A DNA stretch of 64,000 bases from Chionis minor (taxonomy: Eukaryota; Chordata; Aves; Charadriiformes; Chionididae). This document shows positions 12,801 to 25,100 of this stretch, piece after piece (the stretch's first letter is position 1; every line of letters starts with the position of its first letter). The notes below the pieces were generated by a model. The model worked only from the letters and a program-made list of their open reading frames with translations, was not told the origin of the DNA and made no database searches. The translations under genes and the position numbers were made by a program. The stretch is from contig VZSF01001520.1 in NCBI GenBank assembly GCA_013398295.1, positions 564,566 through 628,565 on the forward strand, written 5' to 3'.

Positions 12801-15277
12801 TAATCAGGATTACACCGCAATTAAATAAAAGACAGAGAGAGAGCGCCCTGTGTAAGGAAGGGAAAGAACGGCCATGAGGTCCCTGAGCCCCTAGTCTGTA
12901 CAGAGAAATAATGCTATAATATTCTACATTGCTTTTTCCCCCAGGCATTGCACGTATTTTCACTAAGACTGTTGTTGCTGCCCTCTGTATATCTCAAGCA
13001 GAACCACAGCCCCGCCCTCAGTTTTCTATGTGCAGGGTAAAAACTAATATGGTTTATCAGGGCCTGGTCAGTATTTTAGATAAATTCTTTGTGTACTGCT
13101 TCTTGTTCCTCTTCACTGCAGACTTGTCCAGCCTCTCCAAACTGCTGTGGATTATTTACTGGGCTCTGATATCAGGAGACCTGTGAGCAGTTGTTAGCAA
13201 TGTGTGTACACGCTGGCCCATCTCATACATTCCACCTATTCAGTAGTGGCCAAAATATGCCCTGCAGCTGGTCTGCTTTGCTTTCTGTGCTCTGCCTGCT
13301 TACAATTTCTTTAGTGTAGTACAGAAAATTGTATTTATTTTTTGTTTGGTTCACATGCAGCCAGTTACAGAGAAGCAATATGAAGAAACGTGATCCAATA
13401 TAACGGTGTTTACTAAACATACGCATCATTTTATGCCTGACTCTGTACATCCTTCTAGTTTCTGGAGTGCTCCATAGCATAGGACTGTGCCAATAGAAAG
13501 CTTCCCAACTGTTTAAAGAAACACCTCCTCATTGCTCTACAGCACAATAAAGCATGTGTGCTTGTATTTTCTTTCACTGAAACATAGTTCGTTCTTTCCC
13601 CTGCACCACAAAAGTGAGTGAGAATGTGTATAGTAAAACAAGAGAGAAAAGAGATTGCTGTGGAGAGTGTGAGGGTTGATTTCAGTTTCTGTCCCACCAA
13701 AAATGTTTCATTTGGGCGGAGAGGGGCATATCACTTCTGTGTGAAAGCTGTTGGCCACCCAAAAGGCACCTTCATTTCTGTTATACGATGTCTTTAAATC
13801 CTCGCAGTTCCTCAGAGTAATGAGCCAAAGGGAGCACTGTGAGGCTTGCTACTTGCTATTACCATCTTTCTGTGCGAGTGTTCTCTAGCAAAGCGTGCGG
13901 TCCTGGCCAGATGGTAGAGCTGCCAGACATATTATATGCACAGCTATTACACAGTGTTGGCATCCAGAGTGGGTACTAGCAAATAGCACTGGTGTCCATT
14001 CCTGGCATTTCCTGGATTGCGTGGGAGGGTTTTCCGTAACTTACTGTCAGGGAAGAATGTGCTCATTAATCGGGACAAACGCCGATAGAGATCTGTACTG
14101 CCTTTTTCTGATTTCATGGCATCCTGCAAGTCTGGCACGTAAATATTCTCCGTGGTCTACACTAACTAGAGACGGAACGCTCAGACCAGAAGTGCAGCTA
14201 TCTGGACTGTTAGGCTCTGATTTTACCCCCTGCCACAAGACCAGACAGATTCTATAAACCCATGAAGTGTCTATGTAGTCATTTTAAAAATCCTATAATC
14301 AGTGTTTTTTCTTTGCTTGCTGGTTAGAAATGTTTAATCCTGCTTTCACCAAGTATATTGCCATCTGGTACGGGCTCATCTGCCACTGTCAAAACTGGAC
14401 TTAGACCTATAAATTTTATGGCAAGACAAAAGGGTTATGGAGATCCTATATTTAAACACACTTTGTTGGTCTAACTTAGCCTAGGCTTCCTTAGTAGGAT
14501 TAGGAAGAGCAGTATATGGTGCATAATTTTTCTACTGCTCCCCTTATTCTTGCCCTTTTACTTATTGGAAATAGACCGGACTGGATTCTTCTCCTTGCTT
14601 TACTTAAATAATAGCTTTTAAAGGACTCCATCCAAAAGATTGTTTTAAGTCCAAATGCTCACTGATGTCAAGGAAGAGGTTCTGTAGTTTCATAGGCAGA
14701 AAATGGTTGATTGAATATAATTATAAAAGATATTTCTGTCCATATTTTCCTCCTGAAAATGATTAATTTTGATTACCAGATCAATCTTTGCTCCTGCATA
14801 AAGCATAGAATGACCCTACCACAGAAGGAGCTGTAATATAAAGTCTCAGATGCAATATATGAACTGCTTTACTTTTTTCATGCAGAAAGATATTAACCAT
14901 TTCCTGCCACATTCCTTTTAAAACTAGTCCAAAGTACACTTTTTAAAAAATAATGCATGCTTATGTATCTTATATTTCGAGGGAGGAACACCTTTTCTGA
15001 ATGTTAGCAACACAAGCCCAGCAGAAGCAAAACCTCCCATTTTGAGCTAAACCTTGGGTTTTGCAAGGCCAGCAGTGTCAGGTGTTGGTGCAGATGATCA
15101 GCCACAGAACTGGGGGGAGTTTCCAGTAAACGCAGTTTCAGTCTGTCACTTATGAGCTCTAGACAGACTAACCACAACCACAGGCTATGGCAACTGTGGC
15201 AGCAGCGGACAGGAAGCAAGGAACATCTGGCCCTTGACTTCCTTTTAAGAGACTTGGGTTTAGGTTGTTCTTGTCTC

Positions 15278-15297
15278 TGTGTGTGTGTGTGTGTGTT
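15278..15297. repeat. (TG)n microsatellite
   Basis: Ten uninterrupted TG units following a TCTC lead-in. Confidence 0.95.
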
Positions 15298-15909
15298 TTG
15301 TTCCCCCTGCCCCGTTGGCTTTCATTGCTGCTCAGTAGGCAGGATTTGAAACCACACACCTCAAGGTGCCAGAAGAGACAGACACTAGGGTCAACCCAGC
15401 CTCTGCTGTGCCTCCATGAGGTCCTTGTTGAAAAAGGCAGGGCTGACTGCTGACGTGACCTTGCTAGGGTCATGGTTACATCGCCTTGCTGCTTCTCCCC
15501 AGCTAGAGGAGTTCATTTCTGTGCCGTTTCCGTCTTCCCCTGCTCCCCAGATTGAACACGCCCTCACTTGAGGACACAAAACCAGCTGTGTTCACAAGAT
15601 GCTTCTTGGGCAATTAGCAGTTTGTCTGGGCAGGATGTCACCTAGCCAAATAAGTCTCTGATATTTTTTTTTTCTTTCTGTCTGATGGAGCTTTGCTTTG
15701 TTTACTTATTAGTATGTATTTTTTGCCTTTTATTTTAAGGAGAAGTGTTTGAAGTAGAGGATCTTTTAGAAAGAATGAAGTCTAGTAAATACATTAGAAA
15801 CTGGAATCGTGCTGAGGCTGAACTAGACTAGCCCACTAGCAGCAGTATTTATCACTTACTTATCAGTGTTCAGGAGTAGACCCCCAAGGATGTCTGTATC
15901 ATTGCCTGT

Positions 15910-16035
15910 AACGGAACTAGGGAAACTGAGGCACAGATCAATGCATTGACTCATCGAGTGGCAGTCAGAAGGCCAGTGTAGAGTTAGGAATGGAGCTACA
16001 GTCTCTTGGGTTCCAGCCCAAGGCTCTCTTGACAG
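15910..16035 (-). repeat. Ancient MIR/L2-like relic, best preserved of the set
   Basis: AGGGAAACTGAGGCACAGAT is a near-exact match to the reversed MIR/L2 tail. It is followed by GAGTGGCAGTCAGAAGGCC and GGAATGGAGC and by TCTTGGGTTCCAGCCCAAGG, matching the core and the tRNA-like part in order. Confidence 0.7.
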
Positions 16036-16294
16036 GGACACACTGCTTCTCGGTTTGGGTGTTGCCTAGTTTTTACGTTACTCTGTCTGCACAGGAAGCA
16101 GTTTACTCAAGACATGAATAAACGTGAATAGTCCTCAGAGGGTTTTTTTTATTATTTATTTATTGTCTGCTTTCTTTTTAAAGGACAGTCTCCCAAAATA
16201 AATGTTCCCTTGAGTCAGTTCAAGTTCTGGTAGGAGAGTTTCCACAGAGTAAAGACCTTTACCATTAGAAGTGTACAAGTGGGTGAGTCAAAAT

Positions 16295-16312
16295 TAAAAA
16301 AAAAAAAAAAAA
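16295..16312. repeat. Poly-A run (18 A)
   Basis: Eighteen consecutive A. No SINE, LINE or retrocopy body is recognisable immediately upstream, so it is treated as a simple homopolymer. Confidence 0.9.
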
Positions 16313-17325
16313 GGCACCATGATCATGTAAATTGCTATATTAGGAACTTGTGTCATTGAACCTTCTGCTCGGTAACTTCTGAGAATAGCTGGTATAGCTA
16401 CTTCAGTGGAAAACAGAACCCTGTCCTCCCTTTCACCTGTCCCTGGGTGTCTGTAAAAGACAATTGTGTAGTGTTAATTTCTGTGTAGTCCCAGCTGTGT
16501 CTTTGGGACCAACACTGTTACCCTTGCAGTCTTTTCTCTGCTACCTGAAAATAGGCAAAATCTCAGTTTTGGCTTCCCAGCTGAGGTCCCCATAGGCTAC
16601 AACAAAGGGACTACTCGATACATGTGCCCTTTCCTCAGTGGATTCACTGATGCCTCTGGTAGGTCTTTTCCCAGATGTGGGGAGTTTGTCCTGAGCAACT
16701 CAGTGTTGTGACTTTCCATCCCTTATTCACTTCTCTCTACTCTGACTCACTAGTATGACCTGACTGTAGCTTCGTTACTGAGCACAGTGCTTAAATTACA
16801 CTAATTATTGTCACAAGGGCAGCACGGGTTAGGCACCTCCCTATTCTATGCCAGAATGCACTTTCCAAACCATGGTGTCAGGACAGGAGAGGATCCTGGT
16901 GAACAATGTTGTTCATTGAAGTGTGTGTGTCTGTCTCACTGCCACACTGAAGAAACAAAGGGGAATGGGAATTGGGAGGGAAAAAGAACTTGGAGAGATA
17001 GGAGTTAATAACTTGTGGTGGCAACACCTCTAGGAAGGGAGGAGGGAGTGAGACAGACCAAGGGTGGGAAATGCAGTTTCCTGATGGAAGACTTTGGCCA
17101 ACACATTTGCTGTGAGTAACATAGACTTAGTGCCCCCCTGTCTGATAGCTATTTATAACTCCTCAACAATGATTCCCTTATCGCGAGGCCATGGTCAGTG
17201 TCTGTGCACCAGGCAGGGGTTGAAATCAAGTCAGAAGTGGTAGTTTTGCAACAGGAATGAGTGAATAGCCAAGAACCCTCTTCTCCTCTGTCGGTGAGGC
17301 CATGGTCCAGCAGAATACACATACT

Positions 17326-18115
17326 CAGAATCAGAGAATAGAATCATAGCAGAGTTTGGGTTGGAAGGGACCTTTAAAGGCCATCTAGTCTAACCTCCCT
17401 GCAAAGAGCAGGGACATCTTCAACTAGATCAGGTTGCTCAGAGCCCTGTCCAACCTGACTTGGAATGTTTCCAGGGATGGGGAATCTACCACCTCTTTGG
17501 GCTAGTTTTTCACCACCCTCAGCGTAAAACATTTCTTCCTTATATCTGGTCTAAATCTTCCCTTTTTTAGTTTAAGGCCATTACCTCTTGTCCTATCATA
17601 ACAGGGCCTGCTAAAAATTTTGTCTCCATCTTTCTTATAAGCCCCCTTTAAGTACTGAAAGGATGCAATAAGGTCTCCCTGGAGCCTTCTCTTCTCCAGG
17701 CTGAATAACCCCAACTCTCTCAACCCATCTTCATAAGAGAGGTGTTTGTGGCCCGCCTCTGGACCCTCTCCAACAGATCCATGTCTTTCCTGTGCTGAGG
17801 GCTCCAGAGCTGGACACAGTGCTCCAGGTGGGGGTCTCATGAGAGCTGAGTAGAGGGGCAGAATCCCCTCCCTTGACCTGCTGGCCATGCTGCTTTTGAT
17901 GGACCCCAGGATATGGTTGGCTTTCTGGGCCGCAAGCACACATTGACAGCTCACGTCCAGCTTTTCATACACCAGTACACCAAGTCTTGCTCGGCAGGGC
18001 TCTCAATCCCTTCATCCCCCAACCTGTATGGATGCCAGGACCCTGCTCTTGGCCTTGTTGAACCTCATGAGGTTCACGCAGGCCCACTTCCAGAGCCTGT
18101 CCAAGAGAGAAAGGA
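17326..18115 (-). mobile_element. CR1 LINE 3' portion with decayed reverse transcriptase
   Basis: The + strand starts with the reversed CR1 3' end (AGAATCATAG..., GGTTGGAAGGGACC). The reverse strand holds a 156-codon open stretch (17502-17972) with CR1 RT C-terminal peptide, for example [20 protein letters not shown] and DRTRGNGLKLKKGRF. A further 140 bases match the preceding RT segment (the CR1 motif VNLMRFNKAKC region) in other frames, so frameshifts are present. The element is 5'-truncated and inactive. Its far end is uncertain and could reach about 18220. Confidence 0.93.
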
Positions 18116-21100
18116 CCCTTGTGGTACCCACATACAGTGTAGGCCAAAGGCATTAAATACAAGGCGTCATGGCTCTTCACCAAAGCACGCAGATCCATGA
18201 CACTACCCCTCTTGGGAGGCACTCCCTAATTAGGCTGGGAGCGGTGCATGAGGTGAAAAGGTAAGCAGCAATTGTTTCATCAGGGCATTGTTGTTCTGTT
18301 GTGTGACAACCATATGCCGTTTGAAGTTCACAAGAGCTGGCTAAATAGATTGCCTATAGTGTAGGAAGGTGTTCTGGTGTAATTTACTGTCTGTTTATCT
18401 ATGGCATCAGATAACTAGCACTGAAAATGAGAAATGTACAAAGCTTAGGTGTAAAATTCCTAGAAAAATTTTAGGAGACGAAAGGTTGGGTAAAGCAGAA
18501 TTAGCTCTGTCTTTCTGGTGGTCATGTATGAATTTCTCATCTTTAACAAAAGAAAGTGTGTTCGATCTAGTTTGTTTGTATCATTTCCTTCCTTCCTTCC
18601 CAATCCTAAGAATTCCCTAGCAGTCTTTCCATGCTTCTAAAGTTGTGCTGCATTAGATATCAGTCTTACATACTGTAAACATTATGTCCCTCCTGGTTCC
18701 TGAGCTACATCTTACACCCGAGTTTCTCCTGCAGCTGTGAGGTCGATGGAGTTAGTACAATGTCCTCGAAGTCCTTGGCTGTGAAACAAGTGCAATGTGC
18801 TTCCAGAGCTGAAAACTACTGTGTATCCATATAGGTGCTACTTTCCCGTTCGCTATTTAAACCTGTACAGATTCAGATCCCTTTGTAGTAGTGAAGTTGA
18901 GTGAAAAGCCATAGAAAAAGACAGTGAAGTTGCTGGAATCCAAGGCAGCCTACAGCCTAGCTTCAGAGGTAATAAGTAACAGCAATCTTCTAAAGACAGA
19001 CCAGGGCACGGTGTGTAATTTAACATGCTGATGTTCCTTCTGGTTCCCCCAGAAGGACTAGCTGCTTCCTAATTTATGTCAATCTGGAGCCATTGTTCTG
19101 TGTGTGTCATAAATTTACTGATAGTAACAGCTGATGAAGTCTTCCCTAGCCCGCCTGTCAGGATTGTAGCATGCAGAGGTGAGGCATCTGTTATCTGGCA
19201 GGCATGGTGTGAAATGCAGTGAGAATCACAACACCCAGTATAGCTCTGAATTTTTGACTTGGGGGAAAAAGTTGAAGCTTGAATTGACTTTTTTTTTTCC
19301 CCTCTTTTTTGCTTTTGTCATTTTTATTTCTATGCTCTACTATTAATTAAATGGGCATGTTAAGTAACTAATGTCTTTACATTAAATAAGTTATATGCTG
19401 GATAGTTTGGGCTGTGTTTGGATTTGACCAGAGCTGGCAGCAATTAAGAGGTAAGGAGAAGGCAGCGTGGGAGTACGGACAAGGATGCAGGCTGTGATCC
19501 AGTGGTGAGAAGAAGATAGTATCAGTTAGGCTCAGGTACTAAAGAAACTGGAGAGTACTGCTAACTTCTGCCAAACTTAAGTAGTGAAGGAGTAGGGGGA
19601 AGCGTTTCTTGTCTTCAAAACTAGCACAGGCTTCTGTTCAAATAGGAATAGCACTTGGCCTAATCATAAGGGTGAAGATGAGGAATGATGGGTTAAAACT
19701 ACAGCAAGGGATTGAAAGAAAGAATCCAGTCAAGCTTTGCCAGCCCGGAGTGGGTAAGAGATGGCTCCAAATCCACCAGGCTTTCTCACTCCCAGGACCA
19801 GGTGAGTGCATGTAAGCATATTCACTCCCAGTCCTTCAGCGTCTGCTGCTCTGGGAGGGGAAGGTGTGTTTATTATTCAGCCAAATAGCTCTGCTTATGT
19901 GGCAAAAGAATGACTCAAAAATGCCTTGGAAGCTGCGGTGAGGGTGATGACATCACTGGGCAAGTGCGTCACTACAGCAATCTCAGTAAGCTCATGAAAA
20001 GATAAATCTTAATAACAAGACAGGGAATACAATGATACAGATCTCCAGCAGCAAGCCTGGGGAAATGGGAAGGCTTTGGGAGGGGATGAAAGGAAAGCGT
20101 GCATGGACATGACTAGGTTCTAGCTCTGAAGCTCTTAGGCAAGCCTGGGCCACCTCTTCAGGCTTTAGACATGTGAAGCCTGTCACCTGAGCTGAGGGAT
20201 TGGTGCCAGCGAGGGATGGCCCTGGAGGGAGGAGTCCTTATTATTCTCCAGGTAGGGGTGTACCATTGTAGTACATGGTGAAAGGACTTAATACGGCCCA
20301 GAGAGAGCTGGTTGTGTCATTGATACTCCTGGCTGAGAGTTTGGGAGACCTAAGCACAGCTGCAGAGATAGCTGAAGGGAGCCACAGAGCTCTGTGAAAT
20401 CTAGCTGAACTTGGCATTGTGGTCTTGCTGCAGCTGCTAGGACTGTCCCCCATCCATCTCCCCATAGCAAGGGGCTGGATACTTTTGTCAGTCCTATCCT
20501 CTTTAAAGCCTTGAAGCCAGTTGCTGTCCTGCTGCTAAGGGGGTGGGAAGGAGCGGTGGGGATAAACCTACTCAGTCCTTGCAGATTCAAATTTTGTTAA
20601 GTGCTTCATCTGCTCACCAGGGAGGAGTGTTTGGCGATTGGGAGCAGCAAACACCAGCCATGACCGTTGCATGCACAGGCTTCCTCAGTTGGTCCTGGGT
20701 GCCTACCAGTTCTCCTTGTTGCCACATATTCATGCTTGGGTTTTGCAGCTCTCTTACGCTTGCACAGGAAAGGGCTGTGAAGGAGGAAGCCAGATATTAG
20801 TGGTTTAGGGCACCCCATCCAGCCCCCTCCTCAGAAATGAAGGAGACCTACAGAGAGAGAAACAAGGGCCAGATGCGCTGCGGCCATCCCTGCAGGGCAG
20901 CCTCCCTCGGCAACACCGATACTGCACATCGAAATGGGAATCTTGTGCCCATTCTTTCTCTACATGGTTGCTACTAGATCTTTTAAGACATTATTCCCTT
21001 TTCCCTTCCTGGTCAGAAGGGGAAGAAGTCTTTGAAACCTGCTTTTGTGTCCAGGATCGTCTTGGAGACTGACTCTTCCCCTAATTTCTTTTTTTATGCT

Positions 21101-22080
21101 TCCCACTTCATCCAAACTCACAGAGATGTGAACTGTGTTCATATACCCATGGCTTGCACCCATTAAAGAGCACAGGTGCTCTCAGCTTTACCTGTTTATG
21201 AACTTGCCCAGTTTGTTACTGCATTTGACATGCTGTCAGACTTCCTGGGGCCCCTTTCCGTCTGGTATTGATGGTAAAGTAGAAGCAACATAGAAGCAGG
21301 GGTCCATTACTTGGGGTTTCCAGGGAGAGCTTGGGACAATGGATGTCCAAGTCAGGGACAAAAGGAAAGACCACAGCGAACTCACTGTGTAATGGACACC
21401 TGGAGGGAGGCTGCTGCAGCTTTGCCATCGTATCCTTGGTGCCACCATTCTTTAGCAGTCTGCCTCCTGGCTTTGAGCACCCTCAATTGTTGCACTGTGA
21501 GAGGAGTCAGAGCTACAGGCTGGTCTGCAGAGAAATCATCTTCCTAGCAAGACTGCCTCGTTCCCGAAGACACAGAGCCTCTATAGGTAAAGTACAATAT
21601 TCACGTAGCTTTCCAGCTGTCTTCATTGCTGTGAGAAGAGAAAACCATGGAAGAGTAAACCTCGGTGTGAATTTTCTCTGGCTCTAATCCGTGTAGCCAT
21701 ACCACCTTGTACTTCTGGCTGCCGCTGAGCTCCACCCTGTCAGTGAAAAACTGTGTAGACACAGATGACTGCAGGCTGACATGTTCATTTCCTTGGCAGA
21801 TCAGGGACTTACGCTCAGTCACCCAGCAGGTTACAGTCAGTGTAACAGGCAGGGGTGAGGGTGAGATTCTAACATGGAAATTTTGGAGGTGACAGTTTGC
21901 AAACCAGGTATTTTGAACAAAATACTTGCGGTTTTTTGGCCCTCTTAGAAGCAAAATGGTGGGTTTGCTGTTTTAGCTAACTGACACTTACAGATGTTTC
22001 AACAAGCGAATGTGTCTTGCTTGTTGAAATCTCTCTCCCTGTCTGCTCCCTCCTTTGTTATTTTCTCGCTGCGACTTGAG

Positions 22081-22180
22081 AGACCTGGAATCAAGCCCTT
22101 TCTCCTTCACAGACGTTATGTATGACCTTAGGCAAACACCTTTGCCCTCTACACACACCTGGGAAAAATGCACTGGTCTG
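22081..22180 (+). repeat. Ancient MIR-like relic
   Basis: GGAATCAAGCCCTTTCTCC and TATGACCTTAGGCAAACACC correspond to the MIR core (…TGTGACCTTGGGCAAGTCAC…) in sense orientation, followed by CCTGGGAAAAATGC in place of the TCCTCATCTGTAAAATGG end. Confidence 0.5.
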
Positions 22181-25100
22181 TCTCACAGAAGCACTACAAA
22201 TACAATGTACGTAGGATCCTTGGACATTGAATGCTATGGTATTGCAAGCCATTTCAGTTTCTTAGATAGTTTTAAGCTATTTTCATGACGAAAGAAATGA
22301 ACATGGAGCAGGAGTGGAGTACAAGTATGGAGTACAGGTAGAGAACCCAGAAGGGAGTTAAACAGGAGAAGAGGTCAATCTATTTCCATAATTTAATCAG
22401 AGAGAAGATCAACACCTGCCTCCTCTCCCACCCCCTTCTCCTCACTGGCTGTTTTTACAAAGTCTGCTGGCACCATGCTATGTCAGCACCTTCCACTGAG
22501 AGTAGATACTGGCCTGGGTGAGCAGCACTAAGTCTCCTTTCCCAAGAAGCTTGAAAACTTCTCCTTTCAGCCAGCCATCAGCAAACCATCTATGAGCAAA
22601 TCTGTTGGGGATATAGGAAAAACTTTCAACCTATTTAACATGCCTGGTGCAGGCAAAAACTCGCTCTGAACTCAGCTGAACAAAGAGCAGCTGAAGTCCA
22701 GAGCCAGCAGAGAATGGAGAAAGCAGCAATTGCGTTTTGGAGGTTGCAGAGATATAGGGACACTGGAGAGAGCAAATGGAATTCCAGAGATTTTTCACGT
22801 GCAAATGGATATTTCCTTTGAGAGTCTCTAGACTAAATAATACTCCTTGTGTCTAAACGGACAATATATCCTGCTGACCTGTCGGCATCCTCTCAGTCCA
22901 GCACAAACCAAATAATGCCCTACAGCTGCTTGAGAAGGATAGAAAAGGGGGAGGGGAGGAGAGAGGAGGAGGCATGAGTCAGGCTGACCTTCTTTATAAT
23001 TCCTCCCTGTCCCCGTCTCTCATATTTCTCTTTCCTATTTTTCATACCTGCACAGTCTGAACACTTTGGTTAACGTTATGCTGGAAATCAAAAAAGAAAT
23101 GGTCTGTGCTATGCAGATGGCTGGCTCAGATACGGGAGGCAGTGCTTTCTCGCCTTCATGTGTAAAAGTGCAGCTGGGTTGTGGCTTGTGGTGCAGCGTG
23201 GGACACTCAGAAGATGTTTGGACCGTGTGCTCAGTAGTAGCCTGAGAAGGGTGCAAGCGTTTTTTTCAACAGAAGGGACAGTCCTTGGTTCTTTGCAGCT
23301 GGGAGGCTGCAGTGAGCAAGCTGACAGGAAGGATGCTGATGTAGTTGTTCCCCACTTGGTGCAGGAGAATGAACTATGTGACCTCTCAAAGGCTTCTTCT
23401 GGGATGAGATGATTCAGCACCCCCACGCTGACACCTCCCCCTCACAGTTGCGTTTACGGCTGTCAGATGAGGGATTCGGCCCACTGAGATGGGCAGCGGT
23501 TCGTTGCACTGCCCACTTCTTTCTCGGTCTAAATCCAGTTCAAATGCCCAGGTTGACATAATTGCTCACAGAGCAGATGGGCATGAGATAGCGGAGAGGC
23601 CGTTGTGACAAATCATAGCACTGATTACTGATAATGAAGCCTCCCACCAGAAAGCTTCCAAGAGCTGCCAAGTGTCTCTAGCCTGTGTTGTCTGTCCCTC
23701 TCCCTTCAAAGAGCAGGTGCTGCAGAAACCAGTCTCTGCTGATATCCCCCTTCACGTTATAGAAAAGGCAGCAGATACTTGAAAGCAGAGAGCAGTGGGA
23801 TCCATGCCAGTGTGAAATGGGATCCAGCATGGGAAAATGGCACATTCATATTCTTGTAGTGTGGGAGAACCTTGTTTTGCTGAAACTCTTCCCATTGCAC
23901 ATAATGAAAGATGGTCTCTTGCTTTGAGCCCTTGCAAAGTTGACATACAGAACTGCATCTCTAAGTGGGAGGTGTTTGCCCCATGGTTTATCTACGTGTT
24001 GTAGAGTGCAGAATCAGGGGCGCCTGTTCATGGCTAGAGGGAAACTGAGTAAGGCTAATCTCACTAGGAAAACAGCCTCCTTAAAAACCTGCTAGGGAGA
24101 AGGGACATTTTCCTAGTGAAAGCACTGGAGGATTCAAATCCTTGACCTTTCTCTGACTTCCAGGATGAGCTAACATTTGGGCAGTATACTTTCTGCTTGG
24201 ATGATCCATTTCTACCTTTGAGAGACAGTGACATCTCTGTGTTCAGGGCAGAAGTTTGTAGTACAGGCATTTGCCCAATGCATGGGATTCTCAGGAGAAA
24301 GTACTGTGTTTGTGCAAGCTATTATTAAAGCCAATTATGTCTGTAAAAGTTTCTTTCCGGGTGGAAGGTTGAGGTGTTCCATGACATGCAAGTCACACAA
24401 AGGACACAGATGGGTATTTATTGCTACATAAATAAGAGTCCAACCTTACTCTTCCCCTTCTGCTCCCCCACCATCACCTGCAGAACCTGTTCTCCTTACC
24501 TAGAGGCGGTAACCTAAAACCCTTTGTAGCAAGATGAAGAGAGGAGAGGGAAGAGCAGTCATGTCCAGCTCTTGATGTGACACTCCTTTCCCTGAAGGGC
24601 TGAAGGAAGATTTGACATGGAGACTTCCTTCACCCTGTTATGATTGACTGATCCCGTCACTGCCTGGCTGGCTCAGCCAGCTTGTCTCACAGGGTGGCTG
24701 TGTTCTAAGAGGCCTGGGACATCAACAGCCACCAGACATGACTTAGCCACACTATGGTAACAAACCAGAGAGCTGCTGTCTGGGGAGATGTATAAGCAGT
24801 TAAAATCTGTACCCGATTCCTGCACCAAGGCCAAGGTGGAATCAAAATCATCTTGTGAGCCTACTTTAAAAGTGCAGTTTCCACAAGGAAGCCAGAGAGC
24901 TGGCTGAAGGCTCAGACTCCCAGGCAAATAATAATGCATTGTGTGTCCACTTTATTTCAACCCAAGAGCTCAAAGAGCTCCCTAGATATTAATCCTCCAC
25001 TAGATCGGTTTTATCCATAAACAGGTTAAGATTCTGTCACAAATCATTCTCTAACTCCTGTGTTTCCTCAACTAGATCTTTAGCTGACACTGTCAGCTCA

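Larger units (their letters stand above)
6701..17325. other. Non-coding stretch with simple and relic repeats
   Basis: Holds the polypyrimidine tract (7585-7680), an A/C tract (7870), three reverse-strand MIR/L2-like relics (8027, 9732, 15910), a TG microsatellite and a poly-A run. No defensible exon is seen; the longest open frame (7455-7982) runs through the pyrimidine tract and is compositional. Confidence 0.6.

Noticed and set aside
17965..18222. 85-codon reverse-strand frame as a separate gene
   Set aside because: It overlaps the upstream part of the same CR1 element, read out of frame.
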